Assembly (NCBI GenBank): GCA_963575745.1
Contig: CAUYUJ010002747.1
Coordinates: 503,501 to 567,500 of the forward strand
Direction of reading: 5' to 3'
DNA from: Prorocentrum cordatum
Lineage: Eukaryota > Sar > Dinophyceae > Prorocentrales > Prorocentraceae
Length of the DNA stretch: 64,000 nt
The notes under the pieces were generated by a model. That model had not been told where the DNA came from. It ran no database searches and worked only from the letters and a program-made list of their open reading frames with translations. The position numbers and the translations under genes were made by a program. The stretch's first letter is position 1; each line of letters begins with the position of its first letter. Shown one piece after another: positions 10,795 through 20,963 of the stretch.

Positions 10795-10824
10795 CAGAAG
10801 CAGTTCGAGCAGAAGGTTTTTCGC

Positions 10825-11620
10825 ATGGTTCAGAAGAGCTTCTTGGGGAGATCGGCCGCTCTTTTGTTTGTTGCTGGGCCTCTTCCTGGCAGTAATTCCG
10901 GGGCCGAAGTTCACGGGGTCAGCGACGCAGACATGCGCGCCTTTCGCGCCGCCGCGGGCCGCCGCCCGAGGCCCGCCAGCGACAGCGAGTCGCTGGCGGC
11001 AGCCTTGGCCCTCGAGGATGGGGGCCCTGCTGGCGCGGGGCGCGCGCCCCAGTGGTCAGATGGAGCAAAGAGGTTTGGGCTGTCACTCCCTCCTTCCTCT
11101 ACCCTATGCCTCTCGACGAGCCTCGCAAGTCTTGGAGCGCCGCGTTCGAGGAGCCAGGGTTCCCAGGTGGCGGGGCCCGCTTCGGCCCTCTACATGTCTA
11201 TTAAGCGCCTCAAGTGGAGCATGCCCAACCTCGCTATTATCAGAGACCGCGGCAATGTTTGCGCCCCCCTTTCCCGCGTCAGCCCCGCGCTCTTTGTGGA
11301 TATCACTCGTAAACACTGCGTTCGTTAATTCGATTGTAGCTTGGCTGTCAACGCGGAATCAGGTTGGGATAGGTTTTACACGGGCATCGCCAAGAGCTAG
11401 AGTCTAAAGCAAGAAGTTCACACTTCTAGGTCGGGGATGCATCCGCAACCCTGGCTGTAACGGAGTTTGGACTCCCGACCGCGCTGCTGGTCTTGGCTAT
11501 GTCATCCCAAAGGAGCGCAAGCGATGTCTTCTATGTGTTGTGGCACGAGACAGTGCCCATCATGGTCTATGTGTTTGCGCCGCCTGCAGTGAAGAAAAGG
11601 GAGAAATTGCCACGGCCTTA
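10825..11620 (+). pseudogene. LINE post-RT region with CCHC-like knuckle
   Basis: The frame 10,825-11,328 contains GAEVHGVSDADMRAFR, a typical segment after RT in these elements. GPASALYMSIKRLKW follows, and then the SP-containing stretch before the stop. The better copy at 59.7-59.95 kb has the parallel segments GPAGVALLAPRAAGW and DLTEDSPAAVRDLAR. At 11,520-11,600 (another frame) RCLLC, then ARDSAHHGLCVC, resembles the CxxC...H...C knuckle between RT and RNase H. It is part of the dead copy, not a gene. Confidence 0.6.
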
Positions 11621-11779
11621 ATTCGCGCCGAAGCTTTCGGCGATCTATGCGATGGTGATCGGCTTCTGTTCGGGCATGGGACGTTCGAGCACCCCGAGGC
11701 CGTTTGGCCTGCGCCGCTCGCGACCGGGGGGGGGGGTGATCCGATCGGAAGGTTTCCCGGAGCGTGATGGCGGAGGCAT

Positions 11780-12260
11780 GGCTGGTAAGTTGCATTTCGA
11801 TGGGTCGTGCTACAGGCTTTGCATTGCAGATCTCTGCCGCGCAGATTAGGGGCTCGCGCGCGCCGATGACGAATGGCATCGTCTCTCCTCGATGCGCGGC
11901 CCCGCGCGCAGCCCCCTCCCGCAGTCGGTGCCAGCTGCTGAATTTCAGGCGCCCGGCATGGCCAGCTAGCAGATTGCAGCCCGCTCGGATTTTGTCTGAC
12001 TGCCGGCGGTAGTGATGCACTTCAGCCTGCCAGCGGCTGAGCGGCTCAGGTACAGGCGTCAGTGTGCTGGCGTTTTTCAGCATGTCAACAATTGCCCCCT
12101 CCTCAGCAGCGCGGGCAAGGCGCGCGCGCACCAGGGCCCCGATGAGGAAGTGATCGCCCCAGCCGAGAGAGCCAACAAACGCAGGAATGACCACGCTGAC
12201 AAGGCTGTGCGCCCCAAGTCATCTGTAGAAGTTGAATGCTGTCTCGCGCGCGTGATGGCC
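11780..12260 (+). pseudogene. LINE RNase H domain with three in-frame stops
   Basis: All RNase H landmarks lie in one frame. GKLHFDGSC supplies the first catalytic Asp (11,799-11,801). SVPAAEFQA supplies the Glu (11,940-11,942). RSDFV lies near the second Asp. ARAHQGPDEE and then NDHADKAV, with the last Asp, end the domain near 12.2 kb. TAG at about 11,847, TAG at about 11,961 and TGA at about 11,997 interrupt it. Order and spacing fit a type-I RNase H. The frame is conserved across the stops, so point mutations rather than indels killed this part. Confidence 0.7.
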
Positions 12261-12479
12261 AGCGCCAAAACTGTGTGTCGTCTGGCTGCTGTCGTGGTTC
12301 CCAAGTGGCCCAGATTCGATTTATCTGGCTGCGTGCTCGAAAAGAGCTCTCGGGACCCTGTTGGCCAGGCCTTGGTTCAGGGGCGCTCTCGGGACCGCCG
12401 CGGGCAGTTCCAGCGTTGTTCTGCGCGTTTCCAAGGAGCTCGCTCGAATGGGATTCCACTTCCTGGCCGATGCTCTGAA

Positions 12480-12660
12480 ATCCAAGCTGAGGAGCGTGCT
12501 GGCCTGAATAAGGCAAAGGGTCTGCGTCACAATTTAGTGGTTCTAGCTTGCTCTGGTCAAGTGGACTGCTGCCTGTGAAAGGATTGCGGTGCCTGCGCCG
12601 AGGCCTTTTTGTCAAAGCATGGGCCCTCTTCGCCTCGTCAGCGCAAGATGACAAGGCGTG
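12480..12660 (+). pseudogene. LINE C-terminal zinc-knuckle tail
   Basis: HNLVVLACSGQVDCCL, a TGA stop, then KDCGACAEAFLSKHG fits the C-terminal knuckle tail (a GH..L...V.C..CG pattern) of these LINEs. The parallel tail of the second LINE lies at 61.45-61.70 kb. The stop falls inside the knuckle. After it come only low-complexity GC-rich sequence and the GGA microsatellite. Confidence 0.45.
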
Positions 12661-13105
12661 ACAACATTAATTTCACAATCCGCATCCGCGTGAGCGGCAC
12701 CTCAGAATCGATTCTTCCCTCCCGGGCCTCCTCCTCCTCCTTCGGCGGCGGGTGGGGGCGAGCTTCGGGGTGAGGATAACCGCCCATTGGGTGCCGGCGG
12801 GTCTTTTTGGCATGGCCTGGACGGCCAGTCATCGCAGTCTGTGTCTCCGGAGTTCTCCGACGACTCTGACTGATCGCCTGCCCCAGGCGCCGAGGCCCCC
12901 TCCCGCGAAGGTATCCCCCGATCCCACGCGCCGCGAGCTCCCGTTTTCGTCGGGCCGCCGGGGCAGGGTGGGAGAACCTGGCGGAGGCCTCCACCCGGTG
13001 CCGCGTGGCCTGTCTTGTGCTGCCCGTCTGGCGCCCTGGTTGCGCCATCGCCTCAGGCTGCCGCTTTGCGCAGTTTTGTTTTGCGGGATCCTGGTCCCTG
13101 GAGGG
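12661..13105. other. no recognisable gene
   Basis: GC-rich sequence between the LINE remnant and the GGA microsatellite. It has open frames on both strands but nothing with domain character. Confidence 0.4.
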
Positions 13106-13264
13106 GGAGGAGGAGGAGGAGGAGGAGGAGGAGGAGGAGGAGGAGGAGGAGGAGGAGGAGGAGGAGGAGGAGGAGGAGGAGAGGAGGAGGAGGAGGAGGA
13201 GGAGGAGGAGGAGGAGGAGGGAGGAGGAGGGAGGAGGAGGAGGAGGAGGAGGAGGAGGAGGAGG
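13106..13264 (+). repeat. (GGA)n microsatellite
   Basis: An almost uninterrupted GGA run of about 155 bases. A few GAGGAGGGAGG slips divide it into three blocks. In reading frames it gives poly-Glu, poly-Gly or poly-Arg. Confidence 0.95.
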
Positions 13265-14178
13265 CGGCGGCCCTGCGGGGCGAGACGGGGCCCCAGGTCG
13301 CGTTTGAGGTCGGCTCCGTGGGACCCTGGCGCCCTGTGCTGCCAGAGCGGCCCGCGCCGGGGGCGAGGCTGGAGCGGTCGGCGCCGTCGTCCTGGCGTCG
13401 CCCGTTGGCTTGGCATTGCGTTTCGTGTTCGCGCGCGCGCGCGCTGGGTGCTGTTCGCGCGCGCGTCAGGCACCCCGCCTCCGGGGGAAGGCGTGCACGT
13501 TTGTGGCCCGTTCTCTTACAGGATTTCTCTTGCTGGCTTCATGATGCACGGGCCGGCGGGGCAGGCTGGTGGGGCAGGCTGGTGGCGCAGCTGGCAGGAG
13601 GCGGCAGACTTTCCTCTGGGGGGAGGCGCCGTCCCAGCGACTACCGCTTGGCAGAAGAGTGGATGTCAACAACAAATCCTGCTCCTCCTCCACCGCCGTG
13701 CTCCGCAGTTCGATGTTGCGTGGCGCTGTAACTCTCTGACGTCGCCGCGGCGCGGCGGCAAGCACGGCCCCCTGCAGGTGCCGACCGCGGCACCGGCGTC
13801 TAGAACAGGGAGTCTTCCTTTCGGTTGGTCACGTATCCACCCCTATCTGGAGCCTTGAGACGGGGTTAATTACTGCAAACGGGGTTCAGCCAGAACGCCC
13901 GATCTTGCAGGACTCTTCGCGTTGACCCGGGCTTGGGTGCAGGATCATGCAGCATCCTGCAGGATTCTGCGAGGCCTGACTGACCCGGGTCTGGATTCAC
14001 CCGGGTTAGAAAATCCCCGACTCAATAATTTTGGGAATCCGTGCACGTCGCGCACGAGATGACGACGAATGAATGACGTAGCACCCTGCAATTGTGGATA
14101 AGAGTGAGGGGGCGGACGCGGGCGACGCGGGCGTCGAGCCGGCGGACCTCGTGGCCCTCACCTTCCCTGTCGATAGCG
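13265..14178. other. no recognisable gene
   Basis: GC-rich sequence whose open frames run out of the adjacent microsatellite and carry no domain. At 13,900-14,010 short words recur: GACCCGGG three times, and TTGCAGGACTCT and CTGCAGGATTCT. Confidence 0.4.
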
Positions 14179-14480
14179 CCTTCCTCCTCCTCCTCCTCCT
14201 GCTCCTCCTCCTCTTCCTCGTCCGCGTCATCGTCCTCATCGTCGTCGTCGTCGTCCACCTCCTCTTCCTCCTTTTCCTCATCCTCCTCCTCCTCCTCCTC
14301 CTCCTCCTCCTCCTCCTCCTCCTCCTCCTCCTCCTCCTCCCCCATCCCGATCCTCCCCCCGCCTCCTTTCCGTCGTCGACCTCCTCCCCCTCCTCTTCCC
14401 TCCTTTCTCGTCGTCCCCCTCCGTCCCCCCCTCCTTTTCCTCCTCCTGCTCCTCGCCCTGGTCCTCCTCCCCTCCTCCGC
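14179..14480 (+). repeat. (TCC)n / pyrimidine microsatellite
   Basis: TCC runs at 14,187-14,220 and 14,270-14,342, with GTC-rich interruptions, extend as CTCCTCC-type sequence to about 14,480. Confidence 0.9.
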
Positions 14481-14499
14481 GGAGCGCGCGCGCGCTGGG

Positions 14500-15140
14500 G
14501 GGGTGGGTCGCGGGCTTGTTCAGTGGGTCGCGGGCTCTCCACCTCACCCTGGAAGTAATTCAAAAGCAGCACGCCGCAGGCGCCGAAAATTTTGAGGTGT
14601 AAACTGAACGCGGTTTTGGTCGCGGGTGGGTCGCAGGTTCTCCACTTTGAACCAGTGCAAAAGAAGCCCGCCGCAGGCGCTGAATTTTTTGGGGTGGGTC
14701 GCGGGGTGGGTCGCGGGTGGGTCGCGGGTGGGTCGCGGTGGGTCGCGGGTGGGTCGCGGGCGCGGTTTAGGTCGCGGGTGGGTCGCAGGTTCTCCATTTG
14801 GAACGAATGCAAAAGAAGCCCGCCGCAGGCGCCGAAAATTTTGGGTGGGTCGCGGGGTGGGTCGCGGGTGGGTCGCGGGTGGGTCGCGGTGGGTCGCGGT
14901 GGGTCGCGGGTGGGTCGCGGGTGGGTCGCGGGTGGGTCGCGGGTGGGTCGCCGGGGGGGTCTCGGCGTGGGTCGCGGGCGGGTCGCGGGGTGGGTCGCGG
15001 GTGGGTCGCGGGTGGGTCGCGGGTGGGTCGCGTGGGTGGGTCGCGGGTTGGGTCACGGGTGGGTCGCGGGTGGGTCGCGGGGTGGGTCGCGGGTGGGTCG
15101 CGGGTCGGGTCGCGGGTCGGGTCGCGGGTCGGACGACGCC
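14500..15140 (+). repeat. GGGTGGGTCGC tandem array
   Basis: The 9-11 base unit GGGTGGGTCGCG is repeated dozens of times, densest at 14,690-14,770 and 14,845-15,130. A ~60-base module interrupts it near 14,545-14,600, 14,635-14,690 and 14,787-14,845; it ends in GCCGCCGCAGGCGCCGAAAA-like sequence. Each dense block offers runs of three or more G at short spacing. Confidence 0.85.
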
Positions 15141-15149
15141 AGCAACAAC

Positions 15150-15186
<37 letters not shown>
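15141..15186 (+). repeat. (CAA)n microsatellite
   Basis: A run of CAA units follows the G-rich array directly. A second, shorter CAA run lies at 15,947-15,968. Confidence 0.9.
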
Positions 15187-16237
15187 CATTTAAGACTGGG
15201 GACACTCCGTTCTCACCAGTGCCAGGGTTTTCATAGGAGGCGGGCAATACCCCCACTTTGTGGGGGGGCCGGTTCAAGCTCTACCAAATTTCCAAACGAC
15301 TCTTCGCCACCACCCACACCCAGCTTCCCGCCCTATGACGTTCGGACACTTCACTTCGTGGCATGCGGACGACCGTGGCTACTATTCAGGGCCCCGCGGC
15401 CGACGACGACGGCGTGCGCGCGCGAAGAAAAAACGAATGTGTCCCGCATGGTATTATTTGACAGGGATGATGGCCCTGGCAGGTGCGCAACCGTTGTTGC
15501 AGAAGTTCGAAAAAGTTGCTCGGAAAAGCCCATTTGACAGAAATGTTTAAAAAGTGGTGGGTTTCCGACAAATCCGCAAGAGCGCGCGGGATGAAATGTT
15601 GACACTTTTTTTTTGAAAAACCATTGGTTTTTTTTGATGTTTTTATGTTGAAATCGCTACGAAAACTAAGGTTTTGGAAGGATTTCATCGTGCGCGCGCG
15701 AATGTGCACTTCGTGTCATTTTTTGCAAAGGATTCTTGAAGTTTGGTTATGTTAGAACAAGATATTTCATTTTATAGTGTTTTTTGCAAGGGAAAGCGGG
15801 CGTCAACAAAACAACCGGATCTGGATGACATCGTTTTACCTGAGACTTCCTCACGAAAATGATGAAAATGTGGCTGCGGCCTAGGCGCGGCGGGGGGGTC
15901 GCGCACCAGGGGTCCCAACAATAATTATTCTTTAGAATTAATAATGTTCAACAACAACAACAACAACGAGAATCCGCATCGCGGAATTCCACTTCAGCCA
16001 CGCATCCAGGGACAGTGAATGCCCGTTCGGTTCAGCCCCCTCACTCTGATTTTTGGCGACGGCGTCTTCGAAGAACCTTGAATTGTGAGCGTTGGTCCAA
16101 GATGGCGTCCAGAGTGTACCTCCTCCAGACGGCCCCCTGGCCCCTTTGGACAGCTTCTCGGCGGTTACAGGGGCCGTCTCGAGGGGTCCGAGACGTCCCA
16201 TCGCAGTGTAGGATGGTCTTCAGATGACCCCAGTATG
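15187..16237. other. no recognisable gene; AT-rich island
   Basis: 15,545-15,950 is markedly less GC-rich than its surroundings. It contains a T-rich stretch with AAAACCATTGGTTTT and the imperfect inverted repeat ATTATTCTTTAGAATTAATA. No protein signal is seen. Confidence 0.45.
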
Positions 16238-16581
16238 GCCAGAGGAGGGAGCGTGATAAACGCTAAGTGCGAGCAACCGGGGACGCGCGGATAGTGACCG
16301 TTTTTGTTGTTATCCATTGCTTTACCGATCGGCGCGGGCCCCCAACCCACCCTCCCCCCCAATGGAGTAGATCTTGGCTGTTTTGTGGCGCCTGTTTCGA
16401 GCGGGTGGAGTCTCCCCCAGAGGCAGCATTGCTGCAAACAGTCGCACTAAGCAGAGGTCCGGAGCCAGACCCTCCCCCTTCCCCCCCCCTTCCCTTCCTC
16501 CCGATGTCGAAACACCACCAAAAAACGCCCAGAGGAGGGAGCGTGATGAGCGCGAAGTTCGAGCAAACGGGGACGCGCGGA
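16238..16581 (+). repeat. ~210-base dispersed repeat (family N) between ~53-base direct repeats
   Basis: The interior starts with CCGATCGGCGCGGGCCC (about 16,325), passes AATGGAGTAGATCTTGGCTG and GAGTCTCCCCCAGAGGC, and ends near GATGTCGAAACACC (about 16,515). Two further copies lie head to tail at 44.66-45.09 kb. Here the copy is bracketed by direct repeats beginning CCAGAGGAGGGAGCGTGATA (16,238) and CCAGAGGAGGGAGCGTGATG (16,528). Both end in GGGGACGCGCGG. Confidence 0.7.
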
Positions 16582-16675
16582 GTTCACCCCCAAAGTGCGA
16601 AGGCGGGGCTTTCTTCTTCGCTGCGAATGCGGTACTGGCACGGGGCCTGGCCGAGCCGCCTTTGGGGTAGCTGGT

Positions 16676-16745
16676 GTCCTCTCCTCCTCCTCCTCCTCCT
16701 CCTCCTCCTCCTCCCTCCTCTTCCTCCTCCTCCTCCTTCCGCGGT
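16676..16745 (+). repeat. (TCC)n microsatellite
   Basis: A short TCC run with CTCCTCTTCC interruptions, about 180 bases upstream of the start of the surface-protein gene. Confidence 0.85.
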
Positions 16746-16924
16746 CCTGCTCCATCTTGTCTGGGCCAGAGAGGCTCCAAAAGTGGCGGAACCTCGTGGT
16801 TCGCACGTCCACGCGTGAGGACCATTCAGGTCATTAGGTCTCTCGACCCCAATGATTTTCGGCTGCATTCAGAAGGCATTTCATGCGACGGCCCCGGGTT
16901 CACGCCAGTCTTCGCGCGAAGGCC

Positions 16925-18439
16925 ATGGGGCGCCGCGTTTGCGGTGCCGCGGTGGCGCCATGGGTTGCAACGGTGCTCCTCGTGTGCTCTTGCACAAGTG
17001 GCAGTGCAAGTACGGATGATACATGGGTTGTGTCTTCATTGGCACGTAGATGTGATACGACGGACGAGCATTGGTTTCAAGGCACGGTAGGATTCGACAC
17101 CTGCAAGGCCAATTGTATTGCGGAGTCTCGATGCGTCGCTTTCTGGGGCGCCCCTTTCGGCGACGGTTCGTGTTGGCTTACAGTGGACTCTTGCAACGAA
17201 ATTGTCGCCACGCATGCTTCTTGGCAAACATACAGGGTTTGGCACCGCCCCGGCGGCGATTGGGTTACGTCTGAATTTCAACGCATATGCGATGAAGGGT
17301 CAGACAGACCATATCAGGAAGCGATCGGGTTCGACGCCTGCATTCAGTCATGTATGGAGAATGACCGATGTGTCGCCATCTTTGGCGCCCCCTTCGACGA
17401 CGGTTCGTGTTGGCTGTCGTACGATTCTTGCACTGAAGAGACAGCCGAACATGAAGCATACAAGATCTGGTACCATCCGGCGTTCAGCAGCACCACCACC
17501 ACTGCCACAACAACCACCCCCCATACCACGACGCTAACTAGTAGCACTGCAAGTAGCAGCAGCATCAGCACCGCTACCAGCGGCACTTCCCGCACGACGG
17601 GAACCACGGCGTCCCACACGACGGGAACCACGGCATCCCACGCGACGGGACTTAGCAGTGATGTGGTGGTTGAGGTCATTGCTGAGTATGTGGCGGACGA
17701 AACTCTTCCGCTTGATGTAAAAGAATCTGACCTCATGTCGTCCATTGTCTACAAGACCGCAAAGAAGACGGGTTTGGAGGCTGCTCTGTCCGTGCCCGTT
17801 TCCGACATTACCATTACAGGCTTTGAATTGGATGCTCGTCGGCTCTCCACTGCTGTCCGCCAGCTCTCGGACACAGTATCAGTGAAGACTCGCTTCAAGG
17901 TGAGAACCACCAGCATCAGCGACGCCAACGCCCTCTCTACCAGGATTTCTGGAGCTTCTACCGTCATCAAGGAGGAGACTGACAGTGCCATGGCTGAATC
18001 TGACTGGAGTGGTGAGTCGGTCTTGACCGCGGCTCCTACGATCGCGGCTCTCACGACCTTAACCGTGGTCGCCATCACCACGGAGTCGGTTACAAGTTTC
18101 TCCACGATGGCAAGCACCACCACCTTTGGCGAGCTGGCGGCAACCGCTCCCGCCAGCTCGTCCGCAGACTCGGTTTTAATGATCGCTGTCATCGTAGGCG
18201 CGGTATTCAACCGCTTCGCGCTCTCGCCTGGCCCATGTCGCATCATTCTCGCCATTTGTTCGTGTGTTCGTGGGCATTTGGACATTTTCTTTGGCGGTGG
18301 TCGTTGCACCAAGCGGTCGCGTGAAGTTAGAGCGGGGGATGAACAGTCGCTTGGCACAGTGAGTGCAACATCCAACAGAACATCTTCCCACCCGAGTTTT
18401 GCCATCGAGGCTCGAAAACACAAGCAGGCGCTTGTTTGA
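16925..18439 (+). CDS. secreted/membrane Cys-rich protein: two PAN-like repeats, Ser/Thr linker, SEA-like domain
   Basis: A Met at 16,925 is preferred over the in-frame Met at 16,883. It gives a classic signal peptide: MGRRVCG, then hydrophobic AVAPWVATVLLV, ending SGSAS. Two homologous Cys-rich modules follow (roughly residues 40-95 and 105-165). Each has GFD-C-C, then RCVA-GAPF-DGSCWL-SC, and ends in a W/Y-rich HP. These resemble PAN/apple-type modules. A Thr/Ser-rich linker with tandem TTGTTASH units leads to a domain with ITGFELDARRLSTAV and SVKTRFKVRTT, a pattern I know from SEA-like parts of dinoflagellate surface proteins. The end has a hydrophobic segment (SVLMIAVIVGAV) that breaks off early, and GTATTC after it could be an intron donor. 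The distal 80 residues are therefore uncertain. Likely extracellular adhesion or carbohydrate binding, by inference only. Confidence 0.65.
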   Translation: MGRRVCGAAVAPWVATVLLVCSCTSGSASTDDTWVVSSLARRCDTTDEHWFQGTVGFDTCKANCIAESRCVAFWGAPFGDGSCWLTVDSCNEIVATHASWQTYRVWHRPGGDWVTSEFQRICDEGSDRPYQEAIGFDACIQSCMENDRCVAIFGAPFDDGSCWLSYDSCTEETAEHEAYKIWYHPAFSSTTTTATTTTPHTTTLTSSTASSSSISTATSGTSRTTGTTASHTTGTTASHATGLSSDVVVEVIAEYVADETLPLDVKESDLMSSIVYKTAKKTGLEAALSVPVSDITITGFELDARRLSTAVRQLSDTVSVKTRFKVRTTSISDANALSTRISGASTVIKEETDSAMAESDWSGESVLTAAPTIAALTTLTVVAITTESVTSFSTMASTTTFGELAATAPASSSADSVLMIAVIVGAVFNRFALSPGPCRIILAICSCVRGHLDIFFGGGRCTKRSREVRAGDEQSLGTVSATSNRTSSHPSFAIEARKHKQALV

Positions 18440-19440
18440 AACCAATCCCGGGGCTGTCGAAGCATCCTGGGGGACTGTTAGGGTCTTCTGGGAGGTTTCG
18501 CGGTGCTCAATGGGGTCTCCCAGAGTCTTGTTTGGGCCTCTGTGGGTTTGTCTTTGCAACATTTTGGGCCACATGTGGGCTGTCTCGGAGCCATCATGGG
18601 CATGCTTCGCATCAGTCCCGCTGTCGGGCAATCTTGGGGTCCTTTTGCAGCCTCAAATCGGCTCATGCGGGATCCCAGAGCATTCTTAGGGTACTGTGGG
18701 CGGTGTTGGAATTTTCTTGGGGATACTTAGGGGCATACGCCCGGTGCAGCCCGCAAGGGCTAGAACGCCATCAGCATCAACAGCTCTGTGTGTATGTTTT
18801 GATAAGTATGGCTTATCTCTTGGTGCCCTTTCTGGACCCTCTTGCTGAGTCTTGGGGTCCTCTAGAGCTCAGAGCTCTCAGCCCCCGAGGATTCGGTTGG
18901 AGCCCGCTAGTGCGAGACGGCCAAACAGATCAGAAACACTTTTTTGTTTTCTATGGCTTGGACCTGCGTGGGGCCTCCGAGGGTCTTGACGTTATCGCTG
19001 TGCCATCTGAATGCCTGGCGAAGTTTGACCAGCGCTGGTTGGCCGCTCCTTCGCCCCCTGCGGGGCTCTTCAAGCCCTCTTGGGGGTCTCTAGGTGCTCT
19101 GAGGTCTCTCTTGGGCCCCTCTGGGAGCCACGTCTGGGCACGAGAAGCCCGTTGGAGCCCGCAGAGGCGGCAATACCAAAAACAGCAACCATATGTCTTT
19201 TCTAGTACGTTGGCCTTTCTGTGAGCTTCCGAGGACGGGCTCTCTCGCCTTGAACACCACCGTTGGGGTGGCTTGGACTGTCCAGGGCCATCCCTGAGCC
19301 ATCTTGGCACCATCTTTGGGCCATGGCTGGGCCACCTCGGGGCCAGCTCCTGGGGCGACGTGGGGCCCTCTTGGCACCATCTTGGGGCCATCTTTGGGCC
19401 ACCTCGGGGCCAGCTCCTGGGGCGACGTGGAGCCAGCTGG
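18440..19440 (+). repeat. degenerate family F array
   Basis: Words such as GGCCACATGTGGGC, CTTGGGGCC, GGAGCCATC and GGGCCACCTCGGGGCCAGCTC dominate. The last is repeated at 19,337-19,365 and 19,396-19,425 as part of a ~60-base tandem pair. Two less GC-rich islands with runs like CAGAAACACTTTTTTG (18,930) and CCAAAAACAGCAACC (19,175) interrupt it. Confidence 0.6.
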
Positions 19441-19559
19441 CGAGGCCAGAAGCCCCCCCCCCGGTGGGCACCCCCGCGCGCGGCTGGACTGCAACCGCCG
19501 GGCGTTGCGGGCCCGATCGGCCAGTGCATCCCATCATCCTCGCAGACCTCCTCGCGTTG

Positions 19560-19735
19560 CGAAAAAATCACGACGGGAGGTTCTTCGCTATTTTTGGCCT
19601 CCCGGGGCCCTTCCCGGACCTCGGGACCGTCAACACAACGACTCAGGATGAAAAGCCAGTCCCGGGGAAGGGGTCCAGACCTCTGGGTGTCGACGTTGTG
19701 GAAAAAAGCGCGACGTCCGGGCGCGACGTCCGGGG
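19560..19735 (+). repeat. ~150-base dispersed repeat (family P)
   Basis: It starts with CGACGGGAGGTTCTTCGC, passes GGCCTCCCGGGGCCC, CTCAGGATGAAAAGCCAGTC and GGGTCCAGACCTCTGGGTG, and ends near GCGACGTCCGGG. Similar text lies at 53.67-53.82 kb, more diverged at 35.03-35.17 kb, and inverted at 44.50-44.64 kb. Confidence 0.55.
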
Positions 19736-20960
19736 TCTGGGCTTGCCATTCTCGGCGATTGCAAAGGGTACAGTCGGACCGAGGGTATAAGATCGAGGTC
19801 GGTTCGGGGAGGGAGGGCTTGATGTTCTTCGTGTCTGTTGGGTGTTCTTGTGCATCCTGGGGGATGGTACCTTGAGCTGTTCTGTGTGCTTTAGCCAGTG
19901 CAGAATCCCATGTAGGATGTTTTCTCTGTACCAGGTCCGGCTGTATGGTTACGCCAGGGTGTGGTTTGCGATCGGCGCCATATGGGCGTTGAGAGCACGC
20001 AGTGTCCTGGTCGGGCCTCCTCAGTGCGCGGCGCAGAGCACTTTCGATGTCCTCGCCCGCCCCCCAGCCTCTAAGGTGCCTGCTGCAAACCACACCCTTC
20101 GCAAACCACATCATCGGAGTCGCCGTCATTTGCTGGGCTGTTCGCAGTCATTGGGGAGTTGATGTCAGAAACGAAAAAAGACGTACTTGAGCTTCCTTGT
20201 GATATTTGCGGCCCCCCTTGGGCCTCCCTTGGGGCCACATCGGAGTTCGATGTACACAATGGAGCCCGCCAGGGCGAGAACTACATGATCGTCAGAGCGT
20301 GGTTTTGTGTATGTGTGTTTTGTCAAATGGGGACCCTCCGAGGAGAGGTTCTTCAGCCATCTTCAAAAATGATATATGCAGTTCGATGCGAACTATCATG
20401 AGGCTTCCGGCTGGCGCATAGTCAGCCATTCTGAGATTTGTTTGCAGTTGATTCGGTTGGTATTGGTGGTTGTTGTCGATGGACCCGCGCTCGTGCGCCT
20501 CATTGTGGCTCCCTTGGGGCCCTCTTGTGGCTCTCTTGTGTAATCTTAGAATCCTGTTGGAGCCTTCCTGGAGATACATCTCGGCCCGAGAAGCCCATCG
20601 CATCCCGCAGAGACAAGAGAGCCCAAATTAGGAGGAATGGGAACAGCATAACTATGTTTTCTTGGAGCCTCCGGGCCGTCTGGGTGTCCGCTAGGCTAGC
20701 TTGGACCATCCTGGGCCATCTCGCCTACTACGGGTCATCTTGGTAGCACTTGGGGTTCATGTTTGGGTAATCTTGGGGCCAGCATGAAGCTTGCCGCCCC
20801 TTACCCTGCGTTCATGATGCGCTCTTGGGGACGCATGGTGCGCTCTTGGGGAACTCTTAGGGTGCCTTCGCCCGCTCTTCGGCACCAGGGAGGTCCGCAG
20901 ACACCCTTTGGGTGGCTTCGCGCGCGTGGACCAGATAGACGACTCGCATTCACATGATTT
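19736..20960. other. no recognisable gene; scattered family F words
   Basis: A mixture of unique sequence and degenerate GGGCCATCTTGG words (20,500-20,790). Short open frames occur on both strands without motifs. This is the 5' side of the TIR-like gene. No promoter element can be claimed, since dinoflagellate promoters lack a reliable consensus. Confidence 0.4.
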
Positions 20961-20963
20961 TGT

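Larger units (their letters stand above)
10040..12750 (+). mobile_element. decayed LINE (non-LTR retrotransposon), copy 1
   Basis: Four protein regions lie in the order expected for a dinoflagellate LINE of the RNase-H-bearing kind. These are the reverse transcriptase core (about 10.18-10.80 kb), the post-RT GP-to-W region and a CCHC-type knuckle (10.8-11.6 kb), RNase H (11.78-12.24 kb) and a C-terminal knuckle (12.52-12.60 kb). They sit in different frames with several stops, and RT motif C has lost its aspartates. The endonuclease half is missing or unrecognisable. The copy cannot be active. The same architecture appears in a better copy at 55.5-61.7 kb. Confidence 0.75.

Noticed and set aside
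11502-12194. 230-codon open frame on the minus strand at 11.5-12.2 kb
   Set aside because: It is antisense to the RNase H fossil, which explains the sequence better.
12752-13858. 368-codon open frame with poly-Gly/Glu/Arg
   Set aside because: Created by the GGA microsatellite. The flanks have no protein character.
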